The notes under the pieces: generated by a model
Database searches by the model: none
Told to the model about the DNA's origin: nothing
What the model saw: only the letters and a program-made list of their open reading frames with translations
Position numbers and translations under genes: made by a program
Part shown: positions 41,617-44,484 of the stretch, in pieces
Layout of the letters: the number at the start of each line of letters is the position of its first letter
How positions within the stretch are numbered: the stretch's first letter is position 1
NCBI GenBank assembly: GCA_945949485.1
Contig: CAMFER010000007.1
Location: forward strand, 1 to 44,484
Source of the DNA: an uncultured Clostridium sp.
GTDB taxonomy: Bacteria; Bacillota; Clostridia; TANB77; CAG-508
Direction of reading: 5' to 3'
Length of the DNA: 44,484 nucleotides

Positions 41617-42420
41617 TTATACATATTTTTCAATTATTAAAACTGTTCTTCCGCTTCTTGTAGTTCCATCAGCACCTTTTACAATAAATCTACCTTTTCC
41701 TCTAATTGTTATAATGTCTCCCATTTTTATTTGTTTTGATAGTTTTGTTTCATTTTGTCCATTCACAAATACTCTCTCTTGGTTAATAATTGTTGCAGCT
41801 TTATTTCTAGAAGTTTTTGCTAAATCAGAAACTATATTATCTAGTCTAAGTGATGGAACTATTATTTTTATTTTTTCTACCTTTATTTCTTTTTTCTTGA
41901 TTTTATCTATTTCTTCTATATTAATCTGACTATTTTTAAATCTTGTTAGTGTAGCAAGTTGTTCTTTTAGTATTTCACTAAATTCCTCTTTTACTATAAT
42001 ATCTGCCCCATCATCTGATACTAGTATATCTCCTACCTTTTCTCTTTTTAATCCTAATTTAACAATTCCTCCCAAGTAATTTCTATGTGAATATTTTCCT
42101 TTTTCTTCTTCATCTAAAACTATTCTTATTATCTTTATAATTTTTGAATAATTTTTCTTTAACATTTCTTCATTATATTTTTCTGGATATATTAATAATA
42201 TCTTTCTTTCTGCATCCTCATATCCACCATATAATTTATATTCTGTAAATTTTATTTTCTTCAAGAAATTTTCTACTAATGATATTTGATACATATCTAG
42301 AAAATCTGTTGTTTCAATTTTATTTCTTGTTTTAGAAAACTCTATTTTATCTAAAACTTGTGATAAACAAATCTTATCTTCTTGCCTTTTATAGTCTTTT
42401 AATAATTCTTGTTTGTTCAT
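41617..42420 (-). CDS. ylmH: YlmH-like S4-domain RNA-binding protein
   Basis: A 267-aa protein with the YlmH layout: a helical N-terminus, a central domain with SHRNYLGGIVKLGLKREKVG, and a C-terminal S4 domain from SLRLDNIVSDLAKTSRNKA. YlmH-type proteins bind stalled 50S subunits carrying peptidyl-tRNA and help rescue ribosomes. I start at MNKQELL, which has AAGGAGG upstream. Co-transcribed with dxs. Confidence 0.87.
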   Translation of the reverse strand: MNKQELLKDYKRQEDKICLSQVLDKIEFSKTRNKIETTDFLDMYQISLVENFLKKIKFTEYKLYGGYEDAERKILLIYPEKYNEEMLKKNYSKIIKIIRIVLDEEEKGKYSHRNYLGGIVKLGLKREKVGDILVSDDGADIIVKEEFSEILKEQLATLTRFKNSQINIEEIDKIKKKEIKVEKIKIIVPSLRLDNIVSDLAKTSRNKAATIINQERVFVNGQNETKLSKQIKMGDIITIRGKGRFIVKGADGTTRSGRTVLIIEKYV

Positions 42421-42433
42421 CTTTTCCTCCTTA

Positions 42434-44309
42434 TTAGACTTTTTCACTTATTTTTATTTCTCTTTTTATCAAATCTAAAATAGACTTTCCATCCATACCA
42501 TTTTCTTTTTCTAATATTCCAACATCACCATGTTTTATAAACTGATCTGGATATGCAAACTTTTTAAAAAATGCTACGTCTAATTTTTCTTCAACAATTA
42601 ATTCTTCTATAGCTGTTCCTAGTCCATTTATACATGTTCCATCTTCTATTGTTATTACATTTTTAGTTTTTCTAATTGCTTCTATTATTTTCTCTTTATC
42701 TAATGGCTTTAAAAATCTTGCATTTATCACATAAGATGATATATTTTCTTTTTCTAATTCTTTTGCTATTCTATTTGCTCTTGCAACCATTTTGCCTATT
42801 GCAATAATAGATATATCTTCACCTTTTCTTAACACTTCTGCTTTACCTGTTACTATTTTTTCATTTACATTGAATTTTTCTTCCTCTTCTCCACCTCTTG
42901 GATATCTTATAACTACTGGTCCTTTAATGTCTAATATTGCATATTCTAACATTTCTTCTAATTCTTTAAAATCCTTTGGTGCTAATATTGTAAGATTTGG
43001 AACTAATCTAAAAAATGATAAATCTAGTAACCCTTGATGTGTTTCTCCATCAGCTCCTACAATTCCTGCTCTATCTACACACATAACAACATGTAATTTT
43101 TGAATAGCTATATCATGAATCACTTGGTCATATGCTCTTTGATAAAAAGATGAATATATTGGAACTACTGGTATTATTCCATCTTTAGCCATTCCAGCTG
43201 CTAATCCTAAAGCATGCTGTTCTGCTATTCCAATATCAAAAAATCTTTCTGGATATTTTTTAGCAAATTCTTTTAATCCTGTACCATCTTTCATTGAAGC
43301 AGTAATAGCTACAACATTTTTATTTTTTCCTGCTATTTCTACTAACTTTTCTCCAAATGCTTTAGAATAATCTTTTTTCTTTTTCTTTAATGGTTCTCCT
43401 GTTACTAAATCAAATGGTCCTGTAGCATGAAACCTATCTGGATTTTCTTCAGCTTTTAAATATCCTTTACCTTTTTTTGTTAATACATGTATTAAAACTG
43501 GTCCATCTAATTCTTTACTTATTTTTAACATTCTTTCTAATTCTTGTTCATCATGTCCATCAACTGGTCCTAAATATCTAAAACCAATATCCTCAAAAAA
43601 CATTTTAGGTATGATTAATTGTTTTATACTTCTTTTTACTCTTTGAACTATTTTTACAACTGGCTTTCCAACAACTGGTATTTCATTTAATATATTTTTT
43701 ATAGAAACATTTGATTTTGTATATGTTCTTTTTGTTCTTAACTTAGTAAGGAGCATATTAACTCCACCCATATTTTTTGAAATACTCATTTCATTATCAT
43801 TTAAAATCACTGTCATTTTTGCTTTACTATATCCTGCATCATTTAAAGCCTCTAATGCCATACCTCCGTGTTAAAGCTCCATCTCCTATTACTGCTATTA
43901 CAGAGTAATTTTCTTTTTTTATATCTCTTGCTCTTGCCATTCCAAGTGCTGCTGATATTGAAGTACTGCTATGTCCTGTATTAAAACAGTCTGCTTCAGA
44001 TTCATTAGTTTTTGGAAAACCTGCTAATCCATTAAATTGTCTTAAATTTTTTAATTCTTCTTTTCTTCCTGTTAAAATTTTATGCACATAGGTTTGGTGT
44101 CCTACATCCCATACAATTTTATCTTTTGGTACATTAAAAACACTATGTAGAGCAATTGTTAATTCTACTACTCCTAAATTCGATGCTAAGTGTCCTCCAT
44201 TTTTTGATACAATTTCTAATACATATCTTCGTATCTCATCTGCTAATTCTACTTTTTCTTTTGCTGATAACTGTTTTAAATCTTCTGTCATATTTATTTT
44301 TTCTAACAT
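42434..44309 (-). CDS. dxs: 1-deoxy-D-xylulose-5-phosphate synthase, read through one CGGA site
   Basis: Read with CGGA as Gly148 this is a 624-aa thiamine-diphosphate enzyme that opens the MEP isoprenoid pathway from pyruvate and glyceraldehyde 3-phosphate. The restored motif is [15 protein letters not shown], the ThDP/Mg binding block. Also visible are [22 protein letters not shown], the [15 protein letters not shown] block and the C-terminal transketolase domain. Frame 0 stops nine codons after the site, leaving under a quarter of the enzyme. Starts MLEKI with AGGTG upstream; followed by ylmH. Confidence 0.94.
43865..43868 (-). other. CGGA recoding site in dxs (Gly148)
   Basis: Codons read ACA CGGA GGT ATG, giving T-G-G-M in the invariant GDGALTGGMA motif. 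The triplet frame stops at TGA nine codons after CGG. Confidence 0.95.
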
Positions 44310-44484
44310 TTATTATCACCTTTTTATTTTTAGTATTATGATTATATCATTTATCTAGTAATAAGTAAAGCTAAGGGAAATCATATTGTATTTGAATATG
44401 AAAGAAATGTGATAATGTCTTAAGTAAAGAAATGAGAAAATGTCCCAACTAAAAAATATTTATTCTCTTAAATGATATAATTAA
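44310..44484. other. non-coding end of window upstream of dxs
   Basis: Besides the dxs ribosome binding site I see no gene. The stretch 44410-44450 (AATGTCTTAAGT, AAATGTCCCAACT) shares short TGTC words with the REP-like repeats and might be a degraded repeat or an insertion sequence end, but this cannot be decided from the fragment. Confidence 0.3.

Overview
This is about 44.5 kb of a very AT-rich chromosome, tightly packed with housekeeping genes nearly all on the minus strand. Gene content and order (recO-yqzL-era, a FASII operon, rpsO-pnp, tig-clpP-clpX, prpC-prkC-rsgA-rpe with spoVM beside it, mutS2, dxs) point to a low-GC Firmicute of the class Clostridia. SpoVM and a spore photoproduct lyase suggest a spore former. 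The species cannot be named from the sequence. TGA acts as a normal stop.

The main result is that eight conserved genes (recO, a GT4 glycosyltransferase, tgt, an ABC permease, splB, a PflX-type radical SAM gene, mutS2, dxs) are each broken in frame 0, eleven times in all. Every break is the same: an in-frame CGG codon where one extra base, the C, lies directly before a family-expected glycine codon GGN. Reading CGGN as one four-base glycine codon restores every protein to full family length. A hand scan found no in-frame CGG read as arginine in any gene here, while about 45 CGG trinucleotides out of frame are harmless. The eleven preceding codons all differ. This fits a reading-frame-dependent event in translation (four-base decoding by a tRNA-Gly, or a +1 shift at an unassigned CGG codon) and does not fit random decay or homopolymer sequencing error. 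recO needs three such events and tgt two, so decoding would have to be efficient. I know of no described bacterial system of this kind, but I could not search.

Layout: 84-1535 an RCC1-repeat protein with a pilin-like N-terminus; 1.8-3.7 kb recO, yqzL, era; 3.8-5.1 kb a glycosyltransferase; 5.4-11.6 kb fabH-fabD-fabG-fabF-accB-fabZ-accC; 11.8-13.3 kb a WG-repeat membrane protein; 13.3-16.3 kb queA, a NUDIX protein and tgt (queuosine); 16.4-18.9 kb rpsO-pnp; 19.1-23.1 kb an ABC exporter; 23.2-25.6 kb thyA-dfrA-splB; 25.8-27.9 kb a radical SAM gene and two unknown genes; 28.0-31.6 kb tig-clpP-clpX; 31.7-34.4 kb rpmB, an exported beta-repeat protein, nth, a 50-aa membrane peptide and spoVM; 34.5-39.0 kb prpC-prkC-rsgA-rpe; 39.2-41.6 kb mutS2 on the plus strand; 41.6-44.3 kb dxs-ylmH.

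A short palindromic REP-like repeat occurs four times between genes. One copy separates rsgA from its apparent ribosome binding site. No tRNA, rRNA, CRISPR array or intact insertion sequence was seen, and no gene-free stretch exceeds 300 bases.
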